Notes: a model not told the origin generated them from the sequence alone. Shown: positions 34,675 through 49,319, numbered from the stretch's first letter. The stretch is DNA of 64,000 bases from Aphrophora alni (GCA_963513935.1 OY740770.1:86773267-86837266); one strand, 5' to 3'. Program-made: numbers and translations.

Positions 34675-35449
34675 AATTGTAGTTATTTAATTTATATTTA
34701 TTATTTTTGCACAGTCATATAAAAAAATTAAAAAATAGCCTCAATTTGTATATCCTGATTGTGAAAACGAGTGAAATTTGCAAATTTCATTAAGATTCAA
34801 GTAGACTACTGTAAAGATGATAATAAAATTATTTTGGGGTATAACTTATTTGTAGTAAAAGGTCGAGTGATAACTTCAGGAAGACAGAAAAACACAATTA
34901 GTAATTTAGCAGAAAAGAAACAGTCTTATTTCTAATAAGTACGAAACGATTTATAGTGAAGAATCGTTAAGCGGAAAAGGTTGATAAATTTTTTTAATGA
35001 CGGCCGTTAAAACAGTATTACGGTACGTTGAACCTGAAACAAGATACAATGTACCTAATAGTGTATACTACAGTTTTACAATTTGGAGGTACAGTTTTCA
35101 ACAGATGGATTTTTTATATTTTAAAGATTAACTTTTTACTGACAATTCTCAAAATTTCAAAGACAAAAATAAAACCAAGTCAGAAATGTACATTTACTCT
35201 TGACATTATTCATCCTTAAAATAACGGAGAAAGATTTGTTCTTTTATACACGTGAACACTATAGACTATAACGATATCGCGTTATCAAATAAATAATAAA
35301 ATAAAGGATAACAACGATCTCTATAAAAAATGAGTAATTACATGTAACTTATGATATAAAGGGGAAACTAAATTAAATAATAGAAAAATAATGAACAACT
35401 AGTATCATCTGGTAACAGAAAATATTATTTTAACAAAAAAATAACCAAA

Positions 35450-36930
35450 AGGACATCTGTGCACAACAAATTAGGAGAGAAAGCGTGCAAAGAGAAAAGA
35501 AGCCGTTTCGCTAACCTTGTAGTGTACACATGGTAACGTTAAACAATTTGTAACGGTATCTAAAGGGAGATTTTATGTCACGCAGCTGGATGTATAAAAA
35601 AAAAAAGAGAAATCTACAGGGAGAGAGACCTGGTGGGACACGCTAGAAAGCATAACGGTACTTCTAAAAAACATGAGAAACCGACAAAAGGAATTAGGTC
35701 GGCCAATCGGAAAACAGCCACATGGTGAAAGCTAACGAATTTAAAAAAAATACAGCCACTAGGAAAAAAGAACAACATCTGGGGAGAAATCGAGAATTCA
35801 GCGAGCGAATCGGAGGGGTGAAAGCGAAGGAAAGTTTGGGAAGAAGGGAGAGGTTTTTGGCGTCGAAAATTTGAAGAGGAGTCTAAAATCTGGAGTGGTG
35901 AGAGGAGGTCTTAGGGACAGAGAGCATTCTGTGGGACAGAAAAGGGGAGTTAGATTGACCACGAGACTAGGGTTCTCTGTGTCAATACGTCGAGTAAATT
36001 AATTAGTTGAATCAAAGTTGAAAAGAGAGTTAGTAGTTTTTAGTCAAAAGTTTGTTGAGATTTTGGAGCAGATTAAAATATTTTGGAAGAATTGTTCGAG
36101 AGAAGAGTCGGAAGAACTAATTCATCGCCAGTGGAGATTTGGAGAGGATCATCAGTCCGAATTCCAGGATTAAGTTGTTGGAGATAGTGTGTGGAGTGTT
36201 TTGTTTTTTATATATCTAAATCAAATTTAAAGCCATCGTTGTGTTGTGTGTGGAAAGTGTCTCGTCGATCAAAATTGGAAAGCAGTACCAACGATAAGTA
36301 CAATTTAAAATTCTTGTTCACTTTAAAATTATAAATTCATTTTTCTAAAATAATTCACTTTAATTGAGCCATAAAAGAACCTAACGACCCTAAAAAGAGA
36401 TAAGAGAATTAATTAAATAAATTAATAACTAACAAATTGAATAAAGATTATAATAAAGTTTAATTTTGTAAAGGAAATAATTGTTTGTGTATAAAAAAAA
36501 TAAAAGTAATTCAAATTACAGATTAATTTCATTAAAAATTAACGCCAATTGTGGAAACTTGATGTTTTTTTTAGTAATAAAGTCTAGCATAAGGAAAGAC
36601 AATTAGTTAAGATAAATTTGTATATTACATAACATTAAGGAATGCTTGTGGAATGAATGAAGAAATTTTAGACACTAATGGAATAGATGTACGTTTTTAT
36701 GATTCTTTGACATGTTGCTTAAATAAATTAAGGTTTGTTTTTTAAGTAATACGTTGTGTCAGGTGTGTTATTTATATTTCCACAATTTGCAAGTTTAGGA
36801 ACAACTAAACATATAGCAGGTAATTAAAATAATATTGAATTATTAATATCTAATAATCATTATTATTCAAAATATTCAAAATAAATAAATTAACTTAAAT
36901 AAACATATATATAACGTCTTAAATGTTATA
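35450..36930 (+). mobile_element. LTR-A copy 2 with primer-binding-like site
   Basis: It shares TAACGGTATCT (also in copy 3), TGTATAAAAAAAAAAAGAGA AATC, AATCGGAAAACAGCC, GGTGAGAGGAGG, ACGATAAGTACAATTT and CACTTTAATTGAGCCATAAA AG with LTR-A copies 1 and 3. It ends just before TTGGCGCACCAACGTTTGGG at 36931-36950, which resembles the TGGCGC-type primer-binding site of BEL/Pao or Gypsy elements. What follows (36951-37470) has no gag or pol frame. Start is approximate. Confidence 0.55.
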
Positions 36931-36950
36931 TTGGCGCACCAACGTTTGGG

Positions 36951-37735
36951 CAAGAATAAATTAAATTAAATTAAAATAAGTATAACAAGCAAACTAAGTT
37001 GTTTGTTATAAGATTTAGATGCAGCAGAAAGATGAGTACAAACGATAAGAGCAACCTTGTCTAGAAAAAAAGTAATTTGCGTCCATCACTTCAGTGTATT
37101 AGCTACGTGACGAGTTTTTTGAAATCTTTGATCTTTCTTCAAATTTACTCTACATTTGATATCCGTGAGAAGGTAAACAAATATTTTTCTTCAACAAAAC
37201 TATTTACGTGTATAGAATAGGAATACGTAAGATAGTTTCCAAAATGGAGTAGGTCATACACCGAGTGACGTATCAACATTAGGCCGTCTTACTAATAAAG
37301 ATATTATCATAGGCTACGCAGACATTATGTACAAAAGCAGACAATAATTGTCAGTCAGGAAGCGTGGTTTAACCACAGGTTTCATCGCATAATTGAACGC
37401 AAATCATAGAGTTGTTATCACAGGTTTAAGTACTGAGTCGGCTGAATCATAAATAACTGCATCACATCTCAAACGAAATTAAAAATGTCATGGTGGAGTG
37501 GGCGGACGTGTCAGTTCAAACCTTCCTAGATTGATTCTTGGAAGCTTTAGCTACACACGGAATGAAATAAGAGGTAAAGTACTTATAAAAACATAATGTA
37601 TTTCATTATATATGTTTAAAATATTATGCATGAGTGTCAACAGGAAAAGAGATTTTATCTTTTAAAACAGTTAAATTTATTAATCAACTATCCTATTTAC
37701 GGAACATACAGAACTTTTTCTGCAGATGTTCTCAC
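36951..37735. other. no gene recognised, possibly decayed retroelement interior
   Basis: It follows the primer-binding-like site but holds only short frames. A box pair at 37489-37525 (TGGTGGAGTGG, GTTCAAACCTTCC) resembles tRNA-type A and B boxes but the spacing is too short. Confidence 0.35.
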
Positions 37736-37737
37736 AT

Positions 37738-39655
<1,918 letters not shown>

Positions 39656-39659
39656 TTGA

Positions 39660-40430
39660 GGGGGGGAGGCGTTTAAAGTATGTTAATTTGGAACGTAATA
39701 CCGATGTTGGTAGGAAACGGGTAGGCCTACTTGTAAATAAGTACCTGTATTCAATATATGTGCGTATTGCTGAAACAAAAACAGAGGATTGGCTATTAAA
39801 GCAAGAATGAAACGAAATCTATGTTGTTTTCAAGGAGACAAAGAAATAGGAATAGGTTAAACAAGATTCAATTTGTGGATCAGTTTAAGTATTTAGAACA
39901 ATAATTACAAATTACGATTCCGTACCAAATGGGATTGAAGCTAGAATGGCAGCAGCAATCTGGGGTTACTATCAAAAACTCTGAGTACGACAACAAAGAA
40001 AAGAATAGGCCTATACAAGATAACTAGTAGTTAGACCAGTTAGAGCCGAGTTTAGGACCCTAACAGCAAGAGATAAGAATCTGCTACAGAGATAGAAAAG
40101 GAAAATCCTCGTAAGATCTACGGTGGTATTAATGAATGAAGTGGACAATGGAGGGTTTTTTGGGAATGCAGAGTTGGAGCAGCTGCAAGGGATCCATAGT
40201 ATACTTGTAGAAATCAAAGGGCTAGACTTGCATGTCCGTACTGAGAATGAATGAAATACACTTTCCTAAATGTGTTTTAAGGAAAAGCAGAGGAAAGAAA
40301 ACAGAAGAAAGCACAGGACAAGATGGTTGGTGTTGGTGATCCACAAGTGGAGAAGAGTTGCTGACAACCAAGGAGAGATTGGAGGGATTGCGGATGATGA
40401 ACAAAAAGTACTTTATGTAGAATTTAAATT
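39660..40430 (+). pseudogene. RTE/CR1-like LINE relic, C-terminal part
   Basis: Frames in order give LERNTDVGRKRVGLLVN, FKYL, then EARMAAAIWGYY and LYKT, VVRPVRAEFRTLTARDKNLL. They match the tail of insect LINE proteins where VEQFKYLG.., EI.ARIAAAN..Y and LYKTL..PV..YGSETW.LT..DE..L occur in that order. The usual YGSETW is degraded. Many frameshifts and stops. Confidence 0.65.
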
Positions 40431-40859
40431 ACGCGCGAACATATCGGAAACGTGAGTAACAAAGTTCTTTTGTTGATCATTGTTTCATGTTGCGGCTTCT
40501 TTAGTAGGTCGAAGACTCTTAATTTATTCAAATCTATCTTTTGTAGTTCGATTCTATTGACATCAAATATCCATTAAAAGTAATATCATGGCGATATTAT
40601 AGTTGTTGTCGGTGTGTTACATTTCTGATAACAAGACAAAAAACAATTGTCATTTTGAAATATTATATTTATATATAGGAATGTTTTAGTATGAAAGCAT
40701 TGTGTTTATCTTAAATGTTTAAGTGCATTTGCGATAGCAGTTCACATATTTAAACGTATGACTTACAAAATGTATTAACTTGACAAATTATCTTTAAATT
40801 AAATTAAATTTACTTTTTTTTAAATTGATAATGTATGCATTTTTGAGATAACTTTGAAT

Positions 40860-41400
40860 GCTATGAAGCTAATAAAGTCCTACGTAAAATATATTGAATA
40901 AATTCCTCTGAAAATTTCATAAACCAAAAAAGAAGTTCAAATATACTAAGATTGAACAAATTTATACAGCTATGAAGCTAATAAAGTCCTACGTAAAATA
41001 TATTGAATAAATTCCTCTGAAAATTTCATAAACCAAAAAAGAAGTTCAAATATACTAAGATTGAACAAATTTATACAGCTATGAAGCTAATAAAGTCCTA
41101 CGTAAAATATATTGAATAAATTCCTCTGAAAATTTCATAAACCAAAAAAGAAGTTCAAATATACTAAGATTGAACAAATTTATACAGCTATGAAGCTAAT
41201 AAAGTCCTACGTAAAATATATTGAATAAATTCCTCTGAAAATTTCATAAACCAAAAAAGAAGTTCAAATATACTAAGATTGAACAAATTTATACAGCTAT
41301 GAAGCTAATAAAGTCCTAAGTAAAATATATTGAATAAATTCCTCTGAAAATTTCATAAACCAAAAAAGAAGTTCAAATATACTAAGATTGAACAAATTTT
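40860..41400 (+). repeat. 109-bp minisatellite, five copies
   Basis: Units begin at 40860, 40969, 41078, 41187 and 41296, each exactly 109 bases and starting GCTATGAAGCTAATAAAGTC. The first four look identical; the fifth has A for C (TCCTAAGT against TCCTACGT) and loses its last few bases. Such uniformity shows very recent expansion (or it is an assembly artefact). Confidence 0.97.
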
Positions 41401-41890
41401 TAACAATTAATTACTCAAATAGAGTTTTAATGAATAAAATGTATATGTAAATATCATTTGTATAGACTTAATACTACATTTAGAGTTGTTCTCAATAATT
41501 ATTGGCCGCCATATTAAAACTGCACCTTAAAAACGATTATACGTTTAGTGAAATTTATTTCTTCTTTAGGTTTATTCCTTCTTCTATGGTAGAGGTTGTG
41601 TGTGTGTGTAGTAGCTGAGGTCGACGACTTAGTCATTGGAACGTCGGTTTGTATTTGTCTTGCACAAATAAAGTGATTTTTTTTTGTGGAAAATTGTTTT
41701 CATTAATTTGTTTATTTAAGTTACCATAAGTGTAGCTCATTACAGTTGACTAATCTACATTGATGTTTACAAACAAGTTAAATATCAGTTCTGAGGAGAT
41801 CTCAAGAAACAAAAAATTAAACTGTTATATAAATAATAATTTATTGAACATGTAACTTAAAACGTCACGAAAATAATGTGCGTGGACATT
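41401..41890. other. no gene recognised
   Basis: AT-rich, no frames or repeats recognised. Confidence 0.5.
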
Positions 41891-42616
41891 TTTTATTTAT
41901 TTCGTCAGATAAAAACTTCTTGTCAGAGAGTTTTAGAGAACTTATGATATTTTAGTTTTCATTGTTTGTTTTTATTATAACTGTTAAACCTTGTTTTCAT
42001 TATTATATTTAATACTTTGTAGCGCGCTGTATTCCTAGTCGGAGCATCCGAAGTAGATGCTTTGGAACAGTGCAATAATCGTTTTGAATAGCAGTCATTT
42101 TAAAACGATAAATAAATTTTAAAAATCTTGTACATAAAGAGATTGACCTGCTTTTAGTTATAACTGAGTAACAAACCAACAAACACAACCGGGTTTTATA
42201 AGATCAACAAGCTGATGAACACCATCACTGTAAGTACCCATTTTATTTCTTGGTCAGGTAAAAAATTCTCGTGGGAGAGTTTTAAAAAAGTTTTTAAATT
42301 TTAGTTTTCATTATTTGTTTTTTGTTTTTTACACCTGCTTTAACCTTGTTTTCATGATTATATTTAATACGCTGTATCGAGCGCTATTGCTAGTCGGAGC
42401 ACATGAGTCCATGCTATGGAATAGTGCAATACCCTTTTTGAGTAGCTGCCATTTAAAAACGGAAAATAACATTTAAAAACTTTATACACAAATGGTTTGG
42501 CTTACTTTAGGTCATAATTGAGTAACAAACCAACGAAATTCCATGTGATAGAGTTAAAATAGAACCGGGTTTATTAGATAATCAAGCTGATGAGCGCCAT
42601 CACTGCGTACCCATTC
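41891..42616 (+). repeat. 350-bp tandem duplication
   Basis: Copies 41891-42240 and 42241-42616 share TTTTATTT.TT.GTCAG.TAAAA, TTTTAGTTTTCATT.TTTG, TAACCTTGTTTTCAT.ATTAT, CGCT.TATTCCTAGTCGGAGC-like phrases, ATGGAA.AGTGCAATA, GAGTAACAAACCAAC and CAAGCTGATGA.C.CCATCACTG, at roughly 75-80% identity. Part of a similar phrase (CATCACTGATGAGCACGGTAG) occurs reversed near 53550. Confidence 0.8.
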
Positions 42617-43839
42617 AAAACCCACACAAATTATGTAATTAAAATTTACTTCCTACCCTGGTTTAGGAGATTTGCACTTATGCATACAAAACTATCTGTC
42701 TTCGCTCGAATAAGAAAACAAAGAAAGAACTCAAAGAGATAAGCGAGAGAACAGTCCAGTATGCATTTTCAACAAAGCTTGTTTTAATGCGAGTGTAGTC
42801 AGTTGCATTACACTTTAACTTTGGAGTTGTGGTTTATCTGTTTACATCATTCCTATGTTCCATGGATATGAGAAAAAACTAAAGATCGATTTTTAAATGT
42901 TTCATTTCATGTTTACAACTTACTATACCGGTAAACAGGTGTAGTTTTCTGTGAACGAATCTTCTTTGGGCGAATTATTCGTTGACTATCAAATGAAGGC
43001 AGTCAAGAGTCTCCGCACTTAATTTGAAATATAGACAACAGGTTGAAAATAATTCTTTCTGAATGAAACGTAAAAATTAGTAAAAAGAACTATGAAACTT
43101 TTCAAATAAATTATTCATAATTTGTATACCTTAAAAAATTTAATTTAGGCTAGCAGCTGTAAACAAAGATAAAGTGCCAATAAATAATGCACGTCCTCGT
43201 GATCCTAGCTTAAAAGTCCAAATTATAGAATTTCTTCATAACTCAAAATTATCACTCCTTGAATACTTCGAAGATTCCTCTTTACAGTAACAGATTAGTT
43301 TCCCGCTACAGGGCAGAAAGCAACAGATGAAAAGGTCCGGCTCTCTTAATTTGCATAGAGGTTTTATTTTATAAGCAGACGTATATAAAGATATGCAAAT
43401 TTAATTATGTATGAAAAGAAAGATACATATCAATCGTGTATGACGGCATGTAACGTTTATTTCTAATTAAGTAAATTGCAGTTGAGCAACTATCTATCCT
43501 TAGGAAGTTACAATTAATTGTCATTAATTACTTTATATTTATGGAATGTTTAGAATGGTACAAACTCTCCAATGATAATCATAAGATTGTAATAAAGAAG
43601 TAATTTATTTTGTAGTTGTGTGTCTTTATTTGATTGTTCACAAAAAGATGGTTTTTGACAACTAAACAGCTGAACCTAAAATCCAGGCGTGTACCAATAT
43701 GTCAGAAATTACTGATTTGGTTAAATAAAGTGTAAATTCATGAAATAGTTAACACGCAGTTCCGTTAACGGATTAACGGATTAACCTATAAATATTTTCC
43801 AACCTTAATTTTAATTATCTGATCTCGGTTGTTGACATT
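42617..43839. other. no gene recognised
   Basis: AT-rich, no coding frame above background. Confidence 0.5.
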
Positions 43840-44080
43840 TCCATGAGGGGAAACCTCTGGGGCTCCCATATATTGAGTACGGGTGAAGCAATCTCTATGG
43901 AACCAAGTCTGATCTACACATTGTTTCATTTACTCTTAAGTTAATTCCCTCTCATTTAGCTTTTCTGTCATGTCTCTCTTGACCAACTCTTATTCTCTTC
44001 CAACTCCTGACACTATTAGACACTTTTCTTCTTTAGTTGATGGCAGAGGTTATTCATTTTTAAACAACAAGGCAAAATAA
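43840..44080 (-). repeat. dispersed family D, copy
   Basis: The reverse strand carries GTTGGAAGAGAATAAGAGTT GGTCAAGAGAGACATGACAG, AAATGAGAGGGAATTAAC and CTTCACCCGTACTCA.T.TATGGGAGCCCC in family order, with TTGTTGTTTAAAAATGAATA at the start. Confidence 0.7.
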
Positions 44081-46129
44081 TGACGAAGGTAATCGCAGTA
44101 GCAAAAAAATTTAAACTAACAACTCACTAATAATTTGTTAAAATACAATCATTAATCAACCGAGTCAAATTAAACGAGTATATACAACGATATTTAACTA
44201 TTAATTTGCATCTTAAAATGTATTATTAAAATCCGATATTTAATGGACTTTATAATAATATGAAATGTTCTTAATGATTGGGAAATTACAATAAAAATTG
44301 TAACTATTTATCTCAATATAAAACATTTTGAGGTGATATAAAACAGCCTTCCTGAAGTCTCCGACCAGACTTAATACATTTAAATAAATGTAATGATACT
44401 TCATGCAACTATGAGCCGTAGAGGAAAGGCAGGTGAATAACCTCATGATAATAGCTCTAACATTTATAAATAGGAAGATATCACAACAGCTTTGAGATTA
44501 GATCTGGTCTATTATTAGATATTAATTGAAATGCAATGCATGTTGTATGTGTTGTAAGTGATCTCAAATACTGTAATCTATTCCGTTTATAGCAACGAGT
44601 GCATCCAGCATAACCATTACTGTGCTATATAATAATAAGGACGTGATTGCAAAATGACGGTCTGGTACAAAATGAGTTTCTCTTGCATTGCCAAGTGTGC
44701 AAAGATAAATGGCGATCATATTAGCATCTTGAAACTTAGGTCACAAATAACAGAAAATATGGAAGCACTACTTTTTCTAACAATAGTCCTAAGCGGCAAG
44801 CTAGTAGCATCAATTCATTATTTTAAGTGCCATTTTAAATAGAGCCATCTAAACTAAATCAATTTTGTAGTAACGTTTTCAGCATTAAATTAAATTTAAA
44901 ATAAGATGTTATACAACATATTTTCTTAAAAATATATTTGAGCAGCTCATACCTCTCTTCTTCTCCACAAACTGAGTGGAACGAACCCCCAAGGAGCTTT
45001 GCTTGATAATTGTTCTCAAATGTAATTAATCGCCTCTTTAAATTAATAATTAACCTCTTTGCAACAATAGTGACATTTAGGTCATTTTAAAATGAAACAG
45101 GCTACAATTTAAGATAGTGGCAATAAAGCGGCTACTTGATAGGGTACCATTTTTAAGTTAACAAATTTGGTCAATATGTTTAGTTTCTTGTTCCTATACA
45201 GTTCCTAAAAGGGTGTTTTTTCTATTAATTAAAATTTAGAGGAAGAAAAACTTTTGGAACAACTAGTGTATAAATCGATATTTTATAACGAAAACAGATA
45301 TTTTCCCCCGATAATTTTCACAAAAGGATTGGAAAAAAGCAAAATGTTTAACGATTTCATCTGCACGTGATGGACATGTTCCACAAAGGTAAATTCTCCT
45401 ATTGTATTAATTTTAAACACATATTATCTCTACTAATACTATAAACAATAAACGCGCTCTAGATAGCGCTCGTTGTTATTACAAGTTAGAAAACAATATC
45501 AAACATAACCTAACCTAACCTACTCCTTGTTTGATATTGAATATGCAGTTATCCGACCAACGGCTCTCTAAACTTAAAACATTTAATGAGGAACAATAAT
45601 TCTTTTCTAACATTCATATATTTATTTCATTTCTTAAGCGTTAAATTTGTTTCATAATTGTGACGTAACTGATGAATATTCAAGAATTTTCAAATGCTTA
45701 TTTTAAATATCTCTACACCACCACGCTGGGAAAATAATAAGTTTTCCTAATACCCTAATAAATAAATTGGTACATTGTTATAAATTTCGAAAAAAATCCA
45801 TTTCAAGCAGGCATACACAGAGAGACAATTCGACCATTAATACTTTAAGCGATAAAATAGTGATAAATATAACAATGACTGTTGCAATGTTACTAATCGT
45901 AATCAGCTGTTATACATTTATTATTATTATTATAATGCTTTCTTTGGCGTTATATTTAATTATTTTTCAAAACAATTAAGATGAATTTCTAAATGGGATT
46001 AAAATATAAAATAAGACAATTAAGTTTTTAAATAAGCAGTATTTTGGTATTGGCATAGGTTTTAGGCAACTAAAACATTTTATAATATATACTTCTCAAT
46101 TCTTAAGTTCAGGTTTTTAATAAGAAAAA

Positions 46130-46134
<5 letters not shown>
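44081..46134. other. no gene recognised
   Basis: AT-rich. There is a short ACCTAACCTAACCTA at 45507-45522 of the kind scattered in insect genomes. The plus frame 44654-44842 has no motif. Confidence 0.45.

Positions 46135-46170
<36 letters not shown>
46135..46170 (+). repeat. (TA)n microsatellite
   Basis: About 17 TA units followed by TTTA units. Confidence 0.95.
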
Positions 46171-46173
<3 letters not shown>

Positions 46174-46370
46174 TTATTTATTTATCTTAAATTAGTTAGG
46201 TAAATAAATTCAGACAAAAGAACTGTAAACTATACATAAATATTAAAATAAATTTTGAACATTATTTCTCACAAATAATACGTTTATTAATTCAAACACG
46301 TTTCAACAACAATGTCAAACTGATAATATTTTATTATTGTTTATGTTCGCCATACTGACTATTGTTTATT

Positions 46371-46723
46371 AAGTAAACTTTTTTGAACTTACCGTCCAAT
46401 AGTCCTATTTAAAACTTCCAACGACGGCCGTTTCGGCTATTCAGCCATTTTCAAGTTAAGGACTACTGTCCTTCGTCATTATAAAATTAAAAGCACATAG
46501 CCGTGGACAGTGAACGGACCACACGCACTAAAAATGTGTGAGCGTGTATTCGTTAATATTTGTGAACTAGTGTGCATAAGTGTTTTTACGTGTAATATGT
46601 ACTTTTAATTTTATAATGACGAAGGACAGTAGTCCTTAACTTGAAAATGGCTGAATAGCCGAAACGGCCGTCGTTGGAAGTTTTAATAGGACTATTGGAC
46701 GGTAAGTTCAAAAAAGTTTACTT
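46371..46723. repeat. 353-bp foldback element with about 125-bp arms
   Basis: Left arm 46371-46498 and right arm 46596-46723 are reverse complements with one single-base indel (CCTATTTAAAAC/CCTATTAAAAC). Each arm includes TGGCTGAATAGCCGAAACGG CC. The ~97-base centre is a different sequence. No protein is encoded. No target duplication is clear. Confidence 0.9.
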
Positions 46724-48639
46724 GATAATATTTGTGGTATTATTATCATTATAACTCATGCACCACTGAATATTGTGACATTGTCGTTGAAACTTGATTG
46801 AATTAAACGTATTACCACTTGTAAGAAATTGTATTCATATTAAAATGTTAATGTGTTTGCTCTAATGGCAGAGGGGTCACCAATTTAACTTAGAAATACG
46901 AAACCACATACAGACAAAATCTATATGGACAGACGTTCAACCCTTGAAGGAGAACACTAGGACGTCACCGACCATGCAAGTCAAACGAATAAAAACAAGA
47001 TGAATTCCGATGGTAGTACAAAGATAGTACAAGGCAAAGTAAAAATCCTCGTTACATGGCATAGCTGTCAGGAGGAAGAATCGAAAGATCGGAGGTTCAT
47101 CAAATACGGATGTACCAAAAGCCTTCAAGATGGCGACACCATTAAACTTTCTGGAGAAAGTTCTAACTAAAGAGCAAGCTGATAAGATCTAGGAGATCAT
47201 CTAGCTGTTGGGGAAGTATTATCTTTTTAGGAGGAAAATACATCACCCAAATTCTACATCTCCTATCTAGAAAATGAACTTTTCTTAACAATTGTTTTTC
47301 GTTTGGGTATTCCTGAAGCAAATATGTCATTCAAATTCGTATTTATATATGAATATGTCTGTACTTAAAACATGTTCTTGTCCCTAATTGCTCTAAAGGA
47401 TGCATTTTTTATCCGATTTTCTTAAAAAAATATCACAAATATACGTTATTATAATACACGTTTCTTTAATTGAATACCTTTATATTAGTTTTAGAATCGC
47501 TTGGAGAAATACAATATCCTATTTAATATGTTTACAATTTCTCTTTTTATTGGGGGGGGGGGTTACCTCTCATTAGGATTGAATTACAAATGTTTTACTT
47601 AGTTCCTGAAATCAGCACCGATCTCTTCTTAGAACATGAAACAGATGCATTAATCGTATTTAATTGTTTCCCCCGAGAACTGTATTTATAGTTCTGGAAT
47701 AACAAGTTGACACTTATTCGGTTGCTTGTCTCTCCATGGTTCCACCACTAAACGTTTGTCTGACTTTAATTAGTATGTTATATTCAAGGTTGTGGGTCAA
47801 CTCACTCCGGGAAATAACGTCCTCCTGCCAACGTAAAAATATTCCATATAAAACAGGTATAACATAATATAACGTCAAATTATTGACTACTACCGTTCTT
47901 CCATAATTTTGCCTTATAGTTGTTTTCGTACTTCAGAAACGTTTCTCTCGACTTCAATTCGTTTGAAAAATGAAATTTTACATTTTCGACTGCTAGCATT
48001 GTATTGCATTGCCTTACTTGATATTACATTCCTCATTATTGGTTGCTGACTGAATGAATACAGGTTTGTAATTAAATCATATCTAGTTCAAAGTTCGTCT
48101 AATATATCTACGTATAAGCAAATATTGAAGATAAACTGGATTTAAATAGATTGTAGTTCGTACGACACTCCTACAATAGGTCACAGTACCTCATTATTAT
48201 CACTTTTTAAATATACATGTAATGTTATCCGTTGTATGTATGAGGTGTGATGAAATATGTATATATCTATGTTGGTATATTTATTTAAGTAAAATATTTA
48301 AAATTAAGTAAAAAAGTAAATTATACAACAACTAATGTATACTTGAACAAAACACCAAATAGTGATTCGCTCCCTAATTGAGATTGTGATTTACCATTTT
48401 ATATATTGGGATCACAGTGACGGTACACTTTATGCTGTAGGGTTTCACCGCCGTACATAACTATTATAATATTATCTCTAATTGTTATGTAAATAATAAT
48501 TTATTTGATAGTTTTGTAACCCTATACGTTCGAAAATGTAATGCGTGGAGAAGCTTTTTATTTTTTGGTTTGATAAAAACTTCGAGCGGGAAAATTATAT
48601 TTTTATCGAGTCAGGTATTATGTCTGATTAATTTTTTTC
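46724..48639. other. no gene recognised
   Basis: AT-rich. A G run of 10 at 47552. The minus frame 46937-47128 has no recognisable motif. Confidence 0.45.
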
Positions 48640-48721
48640 TTGTTTTTCAAAAACGGAAAAGCTCTCGGTCCTTATCTTCCTCTAAAAAAACTTTAAAAAA
48701 GGAAGAAAGGAACATAAAATA

Positions 48722-48900
48722 AAGTATACGTGTGACGTGTACGAAAAATGTATGAAAATATGTGTTGAAATAAGTGTTGTGTATATATAAGTGTTTGAGT
48801 GGACATAGATAGCTGGCCTGATGATGCTGCCTGTGGCAGTGAAACATGTAGCCACATAAAAGGTAAAATACAAATACAGACTACATTTGACAGAAAATAA
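48722..48900 (+). repeat. hammerhead-bearing repeat, copy 2
   Basis: The plus strand matches the reverse strand of 27235-27405 (GTGTACGAAAAATGTATGAA AATATGTGTT, AAGTGTTTGAGTGGACATAG, ATGTAGCCACATA, CAGACTACATTTGACAGA). Confidence 0.8.
48814..48854 (+). ncRNA. candidate hammerhead ribozyme, copy 2
   Basis: TGGC (48814-48817), CTGATGA (48818-48824), extra T, GCTGCC-TGT-GGCAGT stem II (48826-48840), GAAA (48841-48844), C45 and A44 pairing with G48 and T49 as a two-pair stem III, cleavage triplet GTA (48848-48850), GCCA (48851-48854) pairing with TGGC. This is a minimal type I-like hammerhead with a tiny stem III, the form known from Penelope-like elements and retrozymes. Stem I may extend loosely to GTGGACAT at 48799-48806. 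Confidence 0.45.
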
Positions 48901-49319
48901 ATAATATATATAAAATAAAGAATACACAACCCCCTCGAACTCTATACTCTATTTGCTTTGGCGTCGGAAGTGAAAACAAGATTTGGTCAAAAGAGAAATG
49001 ATATGAATGAAAGAGAGTGATCTAACCCAATAATATATAACAAAAGGTGTAGATTAGATCCACCAAGATACTTTTCACATCCGTACTCACTTCAATGAGC
49101 CCCTGATGGAGGTCTTATTCATACAATTATATAATGTTTAGAAGCTCGCGTTTTATTCATTATGGGAGTTTCATCGTCCATGTCTTGAAACCATGCAGTT
49201 ACTGTTTTGAAGAGACGCCAATTTCAAATAAAAATTAAATAATTTTACCTTGAACTTCTAATCTTCTAAATTTCACACAAACCCACATACAAAAATACAG
49301 ACGAAGTGTTTTGTCGAGT

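Larger units (their letters stand above)
48640..49120 (+). repeat. dispersed family D copy interrupted by the hammerhead repeat
   Basis: The family D start (TTGTTTTTCAAAAACGGAAAA GCTCTCGGTCCTTATC.., then AAGGAAGAAAGGAACATAAA ATAAAG) ends at 48722. The hammerhead-bearing repeat occupies about 48722-48900. Family D then resumes at about 48905 (ATAAAATAAAGAATACACAA, GGCGTCGGAAGTGAAAACAA GATTTGGTCAAAAGAGA, GAGTGATCTAACCCA). AAATAAAG lies on both sides, which may be a target duplication. Confidence 0.65.

Noticed and set aside
37489..37525. tRNA-like A and B boxes
   Set aside because: The boxes are about 25 bases apart instead of about 43; no tRNA body.
45507..45522. ACCTAACCTAACCTA, telomere-like
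   Set aside because: Too short and not the insect TTAGG repeat; such short runs are scattered in insect DNA.
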